A DNA stretch of 64,000 nucleotides, taken from positions 1 through 64,000 of the forward strand of contig JAQFWX010000060.1 in NCBI GenBank assembly GCA_027605045.1, given 5' to 3'. Shown one piece after another: positions 1-9,271 of this stretch; the first letter of the stretch is position 1; each line of letters opens with the position of its first letter. The translations under genes and the position numbers were made by a program. Origin of the DNA: Phallus indusiatus. Its lineage: Eukaryota > Basidiomycota > Agaricomycetes > Phallales > Phallaceae. Below the pieces are notes generated by a model that was given only the letters and a program-made list of their open reading frames with translations, ran no database searches and was not told the DNA's origin.

Positions 1-309
1 AATTTCGGAGTGATTAAATTGGAAAACCTAAATTAAGATGTTCATATACATTATAAAATAATACTCGTCGAGCATGGCATATGTGACAATGACATGATGA
101 TGATGACGATGATGATTTGATTGCGTTAAAATGAAGAAAGACATACCCTTCAGAATTGAACCTATCCGAAGGTATTTCAGAATAGGCTTCTTTCCGAGGA
201 GAAAAGGCCAGAATGAATCGTAGTCGAGGTTATGATCGTTCGATCCAGACGGCAGCTCAACAGACACGCCGATGACTGCGACGGGGATATTATTGTTGCG
301 AATAGACAT
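1..309 (-). CDS. Highly reducing polyketide synthase, N-terminal exon only (PKS1, partial)
   Basis: The start ATG is at 309 and the gene runs leftwards out of the window. The first residues (PVAVIGVSVELPSG, then LDYDSFWPFLL) are the opening of a beta-ketoacyl synthase domain. They match the start of the complete PKS at 12.3-20.4 kb ([25 protein letters not shown]), so this is a paralogue. After LLGK the frame breaks: the conserved continuation EAYSEIPSDRFNSEG is present one base out of phase, at the A-run opposite 191-193. A GT donor (GTATGT) follows at about 163, and the rest up to position 1 is intron, with a GATGATGATG microsatellite near 98-117. Either this copy is frameshifted or a base is missing from the assembly. 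The active-site domains lie outside the window, so chemistry cannot be judged. Confidence 0.85.
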
Positions 310-3300
310 TTTGTTGTTCTAACTTGGCTTGACGAACTTGACGATGATGCAGGGTGAAAATTGTGAGCGAGTGAGTCTTGTGTGGAGAGAGTAATACGGG
401 GAATTATAATTTGTAAATTGTAATTATTAAAATAGAATATGGAGTGATCGTCGAGTTAGAGAACGTCGAAGGGGAAGAGGAGGGCGCAAGGGGAGGGGAC
501 AGCAAAAAAAAGCTTTCAAAGACAGGCAGGTTATATATACTCTGCCATATTCAACAAAGCAGATCTCGGTGATAGATTTCTATGTCGCATGGCAAGGGAA
601 AAAATTATTTGGGCAATTTCTGAAAATAATAAAATAAAATAAAATACGCAGGAAGAATTCATTCGATTGAAGATGACGGCTCGCGAATTCAAATGGCAGG
701 AGGCCCGAGCCGACGAATTATCTAACACACATACCCGATCTGTTTGAACCTAGTCCTGCCTGGCTGTCTCAGTCTCAGTCTCAGTCTCAGTCTCATTTCC
801 TTGTTCTCTTTCCAAAAAGTTGATGAGAGCTTCGCATTTTTTTGTTTTCTATTTTTATCTTGTACTGATTTCCTTCTCTCTTCCTCTTCCGGTCTTCCCT
901 GTAAAAACCCTGGTACCATGTCAAATGTGGAATTTAGCGCCAGCAACCAAAAAAAAAAAAATGAAACTGACGCCCCAATGTCCCGACGGTCACGGTGCGG
1001 ATGGTTCCCCAGTCGTGTTTGCTTTCAACAATGTCCAAATTTCTATATGTCTAGCATGGCGATATACAACCTACGCTGATGTCTTCCAGGCCGCAATGTG
1101 CCTTCTTCGACACGATAACCGCACGGATCCAGGAGGATAGAAGACGTCCAACTCATTTCCGCTTTTTCTCTGCACGTCTTCAAGAAAGAAGTTCTTATCC
1201 GTTATCCGTTCTTACAATAATATGTGTATATGTATCTATTTATATATACATATATATATGATATGATATGGGAGGGTTCCAGTGGTGATTCTTCTCTCTC
1301 TCTGTATTCTGGCTTCTATGAATATTATCAACTAAAACGCTATTACACGTACAATATATCGGCAGAGGGAGTCATCGCAGTTGTGGCTTTCGGATCGTTC
1401 TTATTTTAGCCAAGCATGCCATCACAGAGAAACGCCAGATCAACAAAAAAAGCTGGTTGGTCGTTTTTTTTTTCTCCCTTATTGCCGAACTGGGTATACA
1501 ATGAAATTCTTCATCCGTTCTCAGTTGCGCTGATAAGCCCCGTTTGCTCGGCCATGCGTCCAAAGTCGCAATAAGCCCGTCGACCAGTCAAAAATCGACG
1601 TCCAGAATTTCCCTCAAGTTTTGGACATGTGAACTAACAAGCAACAACCAGGAAGACTTATAACTTAACTAGCACCTCTGATCCTCGCGCTCAAGGAACA
1701 AGGTATTCAAAATACTAGCCAAAAATTCACAAGCGAAAATAAATGTTATTAAACATTCCGATAAACCGAAAAGTGTTTATAACCGGATGCCTGGAATGAG
1801 CGGGAAACAACTCGCAAAGACAAATTTGCCTTACTAGCGTATTCCGAGTCTATTCTGAACTGTTTGCATATACCAACAGATGTTCCCAAAGTGAGCTTGA
1901 ACAAACCCTTGGCTGATTTGCTTTCCATGTGTTAATACATTTCTTATGATGGCTTTTGAGACATATTTTATTTTTATTTCATCATCATCTCAATCGGATG
2001 AATTCCGGTCAGACCTCAAGGCGAATAGCTATTTCCTAATTCGGCGACAAGACAAGGCACCGTTGCAATTCTCCTTATAAGGTAAACTGGGTGAGCTCCT
2101 TTCCAACCGGGAATGACAGAATAACGCGAACTGGAAATGTTTCGATCACAATGGACAAGCTCCCTGAAATCATAAACATGAATAACGAGAGGAAGTTATT
2201 GAGGACAATAAGATTCAACTCAAGTGGTGCGCTCATTTAGCACGCTGATCTGTACCACATGTTCTACAACTGACGAGGGTTTTGTCAGACCATTTGTAGA
2301 CACCGAAGGAGGCCGAATGTCCACCTGTGAAACGAGGGAAAATCTCTCCAGTAAATCTAATACAACAGGAAGCAAGCTGTAGTCGCGCGATCACCTCTCG
2401 GTTCAAGCTCCTCAAAGCTATGAAGCTGTGTCAACCACGACCACGAATTCAACAGAGGGGCACTGAATGTCAACGTTTAAATGTTTTGAGTACTAAATTA
2501 CATGAGCAACCACTCGCGATCGCGTCATTGGAAAAATTGTATGTGCGAAAGCCACTGACTCACGGTCGATCTGAATATTTATTAAAAGTTACTTGAATAG
2601 GTTTTTAAATAGTACACATATGCACGCATGACGCCAAAGAAAGAAGAAAAAAACATGTTCGTGTTTGAGAGCTCCACAAAGTTGAAACGTGCTCTCCACG
2701 GAGTCGACGCGTTGGGTAATTATTTTATCCTAATTAGGAAAACCGCTTACATTGTTGTCCGGATTCGTCTGGCAGTTACTTCGCTTCATTCCCTACAGTC
2801 CTTACCCAATCTGGATCGAACAAAGAAATGCTGGACTGTGGCACCGGCCAACATGAGATTGAGAATTACGTTTGGCACCAAAGTTTGGAGTGACGCCCGA
2901 TTATCTGTGCGCTCATGACGACAACCTATGAAACAATAAAGCTTGAACAGGACAGTTGTCAGTACCAAACGTCAAGTGGTACTGCTTCTTCAATATTATA
3001 AGCGCATCTGTCGAGAACTCGCTGCCAGAAATGCTGTGCGGAAGAAGGGAGGGGGAAAGGGCCATGCGTGACTGAGTTGGACGATACAAAACGACAGCCG
3101 AAGTCCCTGCGATTAGTATTGCTCGTTTAGTCAAAAAGCGGAATAGCATCATTGCCCGAGGATCCTGACAGTGTCAATGTGGTATTACCCACCCCCAATG
3201 TATTCGCTGTTCCATGTCACCATGTGCAAGTATTGGTATTTGTATACTTACTTTTTATAGAACTCGGTACTCGCCCATGATTTAATTGCCGTGAATGTTC

Positions 3301-3808
3301 TGTTTGTTGGTGTTGTCGTGGCTTGGCTCAAGGGGCTCATCGGGACCAAGCTGGCGTTCAAAAAAGCTCAAAGGTGCTCCTCGAAAAAAAACTAGGGAAG
3401 CCCAATCGCGCTGGAGTCTCATTCGTCATTCGTACAGTGAGCACGGGTTGGCTGGTCAGGGCAGGAAAATGGAAATGCGACCAGCGATGAATGAAAAAAA
3501 AAACAATGGTTGTATAAAGGAGCGGCGGTGACCGGTACAACTGCGAGTACAGCGCAGCGCAGGGCATGCGTGCCAGACGTGGTGATTACAGGGTTTACTC
3601 TGGTTTACTTGACACTGGTGGTGCTTATGTTATTGACCCTGGCATCGTTGGGGCGTGACGACATGTGACTGCAAGGAATGGAAATGTAGACGCCCGGTGG
3701 GGATCCCCAAGCTGAGGAGGACACGTTAAATAGTTTGGAATCAGACCAACATCAACGTTCCAACAGTCTCTCACCGTGTTGTCGTTTGCTGCACATCTGT
3801 AATAACAA
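310..3808. other. Intergenic spacer between PKS1 and the desaturase gene
   Basis: I see no convincing gene in these 3.5 kb. Short open frames overlap on both strands without recognisable motifs. The PKS1-proximal part should hold its 5' UTR and promoter. There is a hexamer microsatellite (767-795), an A-run at about 949-960 and an AT-rich TATA-type stretch at about 1225-1271. The part next to 3809 should hold the desaturase promoter. Confidence 0.5.
767..795. repeat. (TCTCAG)n microsatellite
   Basis: Four perfect TCTCAG units and a partial fifth (TCTCA) stand in the spacer upstream of PKS1. Confidence 0.9.
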
Positions 3809-5568
3809 ATGTCCACCGTTCGGCCCTCACGAAAAACACCTCCCCGGAGATATCCGCTGCCACTCCTCCTCTCACCCCGCCCCAAAAATCCCAGTTCCTC
3901 CCCAGCGAGTCCGAGAGCGACGACGACCATCACTCCACTCCCACCCCCACTACCATTAACGACCCCAATGTGCCAGATAGCTATGTCCAACACATCATGC
4001 GAACCACGAAACCTCTTCCTCCTGTTACATGGTCCAATTTTTACAAAGAAATCAACTGGTTGAATTTCACCATTCTCACCGTCACTCCCGTACTTGCTGC
4101 ATATGGCTTTTGGACTGTCAAGCTGTATTGGAAGACGGCTATCTTCAGTGTTCTTTACTACTTTTTCACCGGTCTCGGTATGTAAATTTTTTTTTTTTTT
4201 CTTCCGCTTTCGATTCGCGTTCTTTTGTTGTAACAACCGCGCGCTTCGTAGGTATCACCGCTGGATATCATAGACTATGGGCCCATCGCTCCTATAACGC
4301 GTCCCTTCCCCTCCAATATTTCCTCGCCTTAGCCGGCACCGGTGCTGTGGAAGGTTCTATCAAGTGGTGGTGTCGAGGTCATCGCGCGCACCACCGCTAC
4401 ACAGACACCGATCTCGATCCCTACGGTGCCCATCACGGTCTTTTGTGGTCCCATGTCGGATGGATGATCATGAAACCTCGTCGCAAACCTGGTGTCGCCG
4501 ATATCTCTGACCTCAGTCGCAATCCCGTCGTCAGATGGCAACACCGCCATTATATCCCCTTGCTCGTCATTATGGGTCTCATTGTTCCTATGGCTATCGC
4601 TGGTCTAGGTTGGGGTGACTGGCGAGGCGGTTTCTTCTTCGCGGGTGCTGCCCGACTGGTGTTCGTTCACCACGTCAGTTCATTTTTTCTCTTCTTTCTT
4701 GACCCTCTGTCCCTGCTCACGTGTTTTTCTCTTACATTATAGTCAACATTCTGCGTCAACTCACTCGCTCATTATCTTGGCGAGACGCCATTTGACGACA
4801 AGCATACACCTCGTGATCACTTCATTACCGCTTTTGTTACCATTGGTGAAGGTTACCACAATTTCCACCATCAATTCCCAATGGATTACCGAAATGCCAT
4901 CAAATGGTACCAATATGACCCCACGAAATGGTTTATCCTCGCCTGCCAGAAGCTCGGAATAGCTAGCCATCTCAAGAAATTCCCAGAGAACGAGGTCAGG
5001 AAAGGCAAGCTTACTATGGAGTTGAAGAAGCTTCGCCGCACCCAGGATCATCTCAATTGGCCACAAGATTCGATCGATTTACCCATCATTAGTTGGGATA
5101 GCTGTTCGTATCTCTTTGATTATCATCAGGTTTCTGTCATTGACTGGTTTTTTTTTGTTCTTAGTCCAAACTCAATCAGAGACACGCCCGCTCGTTCTTA
5201 TATCCGGTTTTATTCATGACGTATCTTCATTCATGGACGAGCACCCAGGTGGTCGTCAACTCCTCGCCAAGCATATTGGAAAGGACGCCACTACGGCTTT
5301 CTTTGGAGGCGTATATGACCACTCCAATGCAGCTCATAATGTAAGCACGCACCACTTTACAATTACATCCTCGACATTTTGCTCACGGTTATACTAGCTC
5401 CTTGCCATGATGCGTGTCGGAGTTCTTAACGGCGGTCTGGAACTAGAATCTGAACGTGCTATACCTCCCAGTCAAAAACTCCGAGTCATGCGTGCCAATG
5501 AAGTGGGCTCGCCTTATAACAGTAGCGCAGGTGTTCTTTCCGATGGTGATGTAGGCGATAGACGATAA
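3809..5568 (+). CDS. OLE1: Delta-9 (stearoyl-CoA type) fatty acid desaturase with C-terminal cytochrome b5 domain
   Basis: This is an ER membrane enzyme that introduces the first double bond into palmitoyl- or stearoyl-CoA. All three histidine boxes are visible: HRLWAH near 4270, HRAHH near 4380, and YHNFHH near 4855. The C-terminal cytochrome b5 domain has the heme motif HPGG (about 5245) and the second heme histidine in YDHSNAAHN. Four introns fit the frame (about 4181-4251, after VHH at 4672, one of about 60 nt ending at 5176, and about 5341-5397). Stop TAA is at 5566-5568. The N-terminus is odd. The best-placed ATG (3809) opens in a frame that does not join the body. The body frame (KNTSPEIS... 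SESESDDD... NDPNVPDSY) is reached only if the A-run at 3832-3836 is one base longer; otherwise the first in-frame Met is at about 3997. It is convergent with the cyclin gene. It may be the housekeeping desaturase or one serving the nearby PKSs. Confidence 0.95.
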
Positions 5569-5945
5569 TGAAATCAAACGGAAAATTAATGAATCAAATA
5601 TATTCAACGGCACGGTCAGAGACCATTTTTTGTCCTAGACAATTTTATATCACATGTATCAGATCAAAAATTCCTTCATTTGAATAAAATCCCCAATATC
5701 ATAGCATATAATTTTTCTGATTTTCGTGTCTCGATTATCAAATTGGTGCTTATCATAAGGTTACAAGAATTTTTATAACTATGTACATCAACACCAAATT
5801 AAGAACACGTGACAAAAAGTAATAAGTAAAGGAAGGAAGAAAAATAATACACTGCGATTTGAATGGAAAGGTAACAAAAAGGAAGGACATAATCGAGCAT
5901 GGAGAAAGATTCATATAATTAGGAGTTTGTAAGAGGCAGTACCCG
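5569..5945. other. Convergent 3' spacer
   Basis: This AT-rich region separates two converging genes and should hold both polyadenylation regions. No gene is seen. Confidence 0.6.
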
Positions 5946-7944
5946 CTATTCCTCCTCTTCCCCCTCTCGTTCTGTACCAAGTGTCACGAGATATTGTAGC
6001 TCATCCCGTAAGGAGACTTTTTCTCCCAATGTCCAACGAGACGTAACCCATTCATGAACGTAAACTGCGACCTTGAGAAGAAAAAAATTCAATACCAATG
6101 GTGCGAGGTAAATTTGAAGCAAAAAGACTGACCTTGGAATATTTCTTGGTTGAATACTTCTGAACAAAATTCGCGTGTTTCTCTGTTCGAAGACAATAAT
6201 TTAACATGATATTTGCGACTGGAATGATTTTATTCTCTGAATATCCTGAATAATGCGCCAAGTTCGGCGTCTTGAAGAACGCGTCAACTCAAAGTTCATT
6301 ATCATTAACATCAAAACTTACCCAGTCGAAAGTACCAAGGGTAAGTCGACCCAACCATATTGAGGCTGCTGCAAGTAAACTAGGCTTGATTCCAACCAAT
6401 TTCTTCTCGACGACGTGAATCTCCAAAAAACTTGGCGACGGCGCGAACGTCGTGATTATAACCGTCAGCCTTGCTCACCCTGCGAAGCCAATTCATTGGC
6501 TGAGGAAAGTTACTGATTTTGTATTCAAGCGCCTTGAGAATGTATCGTTCCGCTTTCAACAAGTCTTCTTCCTGAATCTCCTCGTTAGAGATATGTGCAA
6601 GGTTCGAAACGGATGGTGACATTATATCTTCAAACTTGCTGGCGATAAATAGACTGGCCATGCCGACTAGGTGTAGTTTCGAGAGGGATACAACTCGAAT
6701 TGAAAGAAACCGGTCGATGATATTAGTCATCAAATATAGCGTTTCCGGGGCTAATTTAAATCGATAATGAATGCCAATAAGATAGTCCATAAGGATACCG
6801 CGGTGCTTCCAGCTCAATTCTTTCTGGTGGTACATATAGTCAGGGTTCGGTAATGTTTCGTCCTATTATTCACAACAACAAAAAAGTGAGTAAAGGTAAT
6901 AAATATAAAGTATGACAACCAATCACCTCGCATTGAGATAGATATTTGAAGATATCCACGACATATTCACTGACCATGTACGGGTCATCAGCGTCTTTGG
7001 CATCGAGATCTTCCCAGCCAGTGACCTCGGCTTCGTCGTCTTCCCCTTCGTCAATAGCTTCGGCCTCGGCGTCTTGTTCGACTATGCCATTGAGCTTCGT
7101 AGGAACAGCTTCATCGACTTCGTTTGTAACAAAGTCCTGCTCTTCGTCGGGCTGATCTTCATCATCGACGGCGGCCTCGATATCTCCTTCAGAAGAAGTG
7201 CGACGTTTCTTGAAGACCCGTTCCTCAATCTCGATGTCGACGTCAACCTCGGCCTCCGCGTCTTCGTCTTCATGTTCTCCTCCCATTTCGAGTTCGACAT
7301 CGTCGAACTCAGGTTCTTCGAGCTCTTCTTGGATGGCTTTAGGAAGAGAAGTCCCTCCGACGCGAGTCTTGGCTTCGACTGTGGTCGTTGTCGTGGTGGT
7401 CGAAGAAACATTCCTGCGTGCAACACGGTAAAGTGTTGGGCCGGGTTCGTCGACAATGGGGGCATTTTCGGTTTTTCGAACATCCTTCTTCTTCTTATCA
7501 GGGATAACGGCCGTGATGGACGTGATGGAGTCGTTCCGAGTCTTCCTAGGAGGCGGCGCCTTGGCCGTAGGCCGGGCAGCTCTTGTCGGGATGACGACCT
7601 CGGGTTTAATGCTGGCACTAGGTTTCGCGGGTACCTTAGAAGCAGCAGCGTTCTTATTTCTATTGTTATTGGTAACTTCACCGAGAGCTTCACGTTTCCG
7701 CTTGTGCTGCGTGACGGCGTCTGAGGCTGCAGTGGGTTTGGATGGACCCGGTGCTGAGGCGGTTGTCGAAGAAAGCGCACCAGCTTTTGTGTTGGCACGA
7801 GTTGTAAGGGGTCGACCTCGCAGCGCGTTCTCATCCGAACGTTGCGAAGCGCGAGTAGTACGTCTAGTCTGTGGAAGAAGCTCGTCAGCCGGATTTCGAA
7901 GAACAGAGAATGGAGGGAAGACGTACAGGAATATTGGAGCTCAT
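5946..7944 (-). CDS. B-type mitotic cyclin
   Basis: This is a regulatory subunit of Cdk1. Exon 1 encodes only MSSNIP (7944-7927). Exon 2 starts at 7868 and encodes a basic/acidic N-terminal region with a destruction box REALGEVTN at about residues 65-73 (RxxLxxxxN), then a long acidic stretch. The cyclin box begins at MYHQKELSWKHRGILMDYL, with the classic LYLMTNIIDRFLS and LVGMASLFIASKFED. The C-terminal cyclin fold continues as KLVGIKPSLLAAASIWLGR, TPNLAHYSGYSE and VAVYVHEWV, and the protein ends in EEEE. Between the two folds, at VAKFF, the frame breaks at the A6 run 6425-6430 (T6 in sense). Adding two T gives KFFLEIHVV, which has the family's length, so a homopolymer error or a real frameshift is present. 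At least four introns. The D-box implies APC/C-mediated destruction. Confidence 0.93.
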
Positions 7945-8292
7945 CGCGCTGGTGGCGACACTATAGTGATGTAGAACGAAAAGGGGGTTGTGGGATAGTA
8001 AAAGAGAAAGAAATGGCAAATGCACCGACTACTTAAGGGACTCGCGGTCGCGGTGGACGGTCGTGGAGGGACAAGTTGGGTTTGTTTTGCAATTTTCCCA
8101 CAGTACAAACTTGTCACATGAAATACTCTCGCGTCTGGTCACGTGCTTATTCTATAAGATGGGACCGTATTTTGTCCGAATGTCACGCCGTTACGCGTAA
8201 CATCGCGAAACCATGACAAAGGTTTGGACAAAGGTTCGAACCATGGACCAATTTGTTGAAAATTAAAATTGAATAATCTCAGACGCGTTCAT
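7945..8292. other. Spacer between two tandem minus-strand genes
   Basis: This 348-bp spacer should hold the cyclin promoter and the DJ-1 3' end. A palindromic GGTTCGAACC at about 8234-8243 recalls a tRNA T-loop, but no tRNA fold could be built around it. Nothing else is seen. Confidence 0.5.
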
Positions 8293-9150
8293 TTACAAAG
8301 ATTGAAAAACCATAGGCTGATAAACATCCGCGCTTTTTTCCTTCCCCTGCGTAATTTCAACCAGGTGAAGCGCAAATGAAAATGCAGTGCCTGGTCCGCG
8401 ACTACATCGCGTCGGATATAGATGTAACCATGTAAATTGCGGGCGGTGTTTTATAAATACATTCGGATCTTGAGACTTACCTGGTAACAAGGTTTTTTCT
8501 TGGACAACACTATTCTCCGAATAATTATAATCTAGCACCACAGATATGAGATTTGTGCTACTTTTGAGCTGGCCAAATCAGCGCCGTCTGTTTTAACTCA
8601 CCATCCAGTAACGCGTCCTTAACGGACGGATGAGATGTTATTAGACCACCATATCCTATCTGCGCACTTTTGGCAGCCAGTGAACCAGCACAAATCATGC
8701 CAACCAGTTTTCCTGAATTGTATTGATTCCTAATCATTTGAAGAACATGTTCGTCTTTAGAAATCGTTTCAGCTCCTTTGGCTCCTCCAGGGACAACAAT
8801 TAGGTCAAATTCCTCCTTGAATTGAGGGTTAGACGCATGTCAGGATTATTCTGTATTCATGGTTTCGAAGGTGCATACATTTGATTTTAAGTCGTCGAAA
8901 TATTTGTCAGCAACAATCTTTACTCCTCTAGAGCATGTTGCAAGTGGCAACTTTGTGTCGTTTTCCGATGATTTGAGTGACGTTTTTACCAGCGCAGACG
9001 TGCAGGCCAGTCCACCCCGCACCAGCACGTCATAGGTTATAGTGCTACGCGAATGCATAGTAATTGCAAGATGGGACTCGCAAATTGACTTCCCACTTAC
9101 AATTCCATTTCTTCTGTTCCGTCTGCTATGAGGATAAGTGCAGTAGTCAT
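8293..9150 (-). CDS. DJ-1/PfpI family protein (PARK7-like glyoxalase/deglycase)
   Basis: The protein starts MTTALILIADGTEEMEF, the DJ-1 N-terminus with its conserved acidic residue. It continues through LVVPGG-type IVVPGGAKGAE and the nucleophile elbow GMICAGSLAA; the Cys there corresponds to DJ-1 Cys106. Next come ITSHPSVKDALLD and, after an intron, DYNYSENSVV. The last part, RGPGTAFSFALHLVEI...GKEKSADVYQPMV, is the conserved C-terminus. The junction before RGPGTAF is out of frame if the obvious 79-nt intron (GTAAGT...TAG) is removed. One extra A in the A6 run (complement of 8493-8498) gives NLVTSRGPGTAF, the family consensus. Without that base, the unspliced reading adds 26 foreign residues. 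The family acts on methylglyoxal-type damage and in oxidative stress. It is divergent from the prolyl-tRNA synthetase gene. Confidence 0.92.
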
Positions 9151-9271
9151 TATTTACTAGTTCAATCAGTGGAGAGTGACGTCGTCGTCGTCAAGATAAA
9201 CAGTCGATCAAGCGTGGGAATAGTCGTAGATTAGTCATCATCATCCTAGTGACACCAGTGACTGACTTTAC
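9151..9271. promoter_or_regulatory. Divergent promoter region between DJ-1 and prolyl-tRNA synthetase
   Basis: Only 121 bp separate the DJ-1 start from the first ATG of the synthetase (217 bp to the second ATG), so both promoters must share this space. It contains GTCGTCGTCG and CATCATCATC runs. No defined factor site can be claimed. Confidence 0.5.

Noticed and set aside
3625..4236. 203-codon minus-strand ORF
   Set aside because: Antisense shadow of the desaturase first exon and its upstream region; no motif.
5100..5180. Frameshift at the desaturase/cytochrome b5 junction
   Set aside because: A 60-nt intron with donor GTTCGT and acceptor CTTAG restores [13 protein letters not shown], so no error is needed.
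7082..7834. Minus-strand ORF of 250 codons and plus-strand ORF 7074-7724 over the cyclin N-terminus
   Set aside because: Another frame of the same strand encodes the destruction box and joins the cyclin box; these are shadows.
8220..8250. GGTTCGAACC as a tRNA T-loop
   Set aside because: No acceptor, D-arm or anticodon stem can be placed around it; it is only a 10-bp palindrome.
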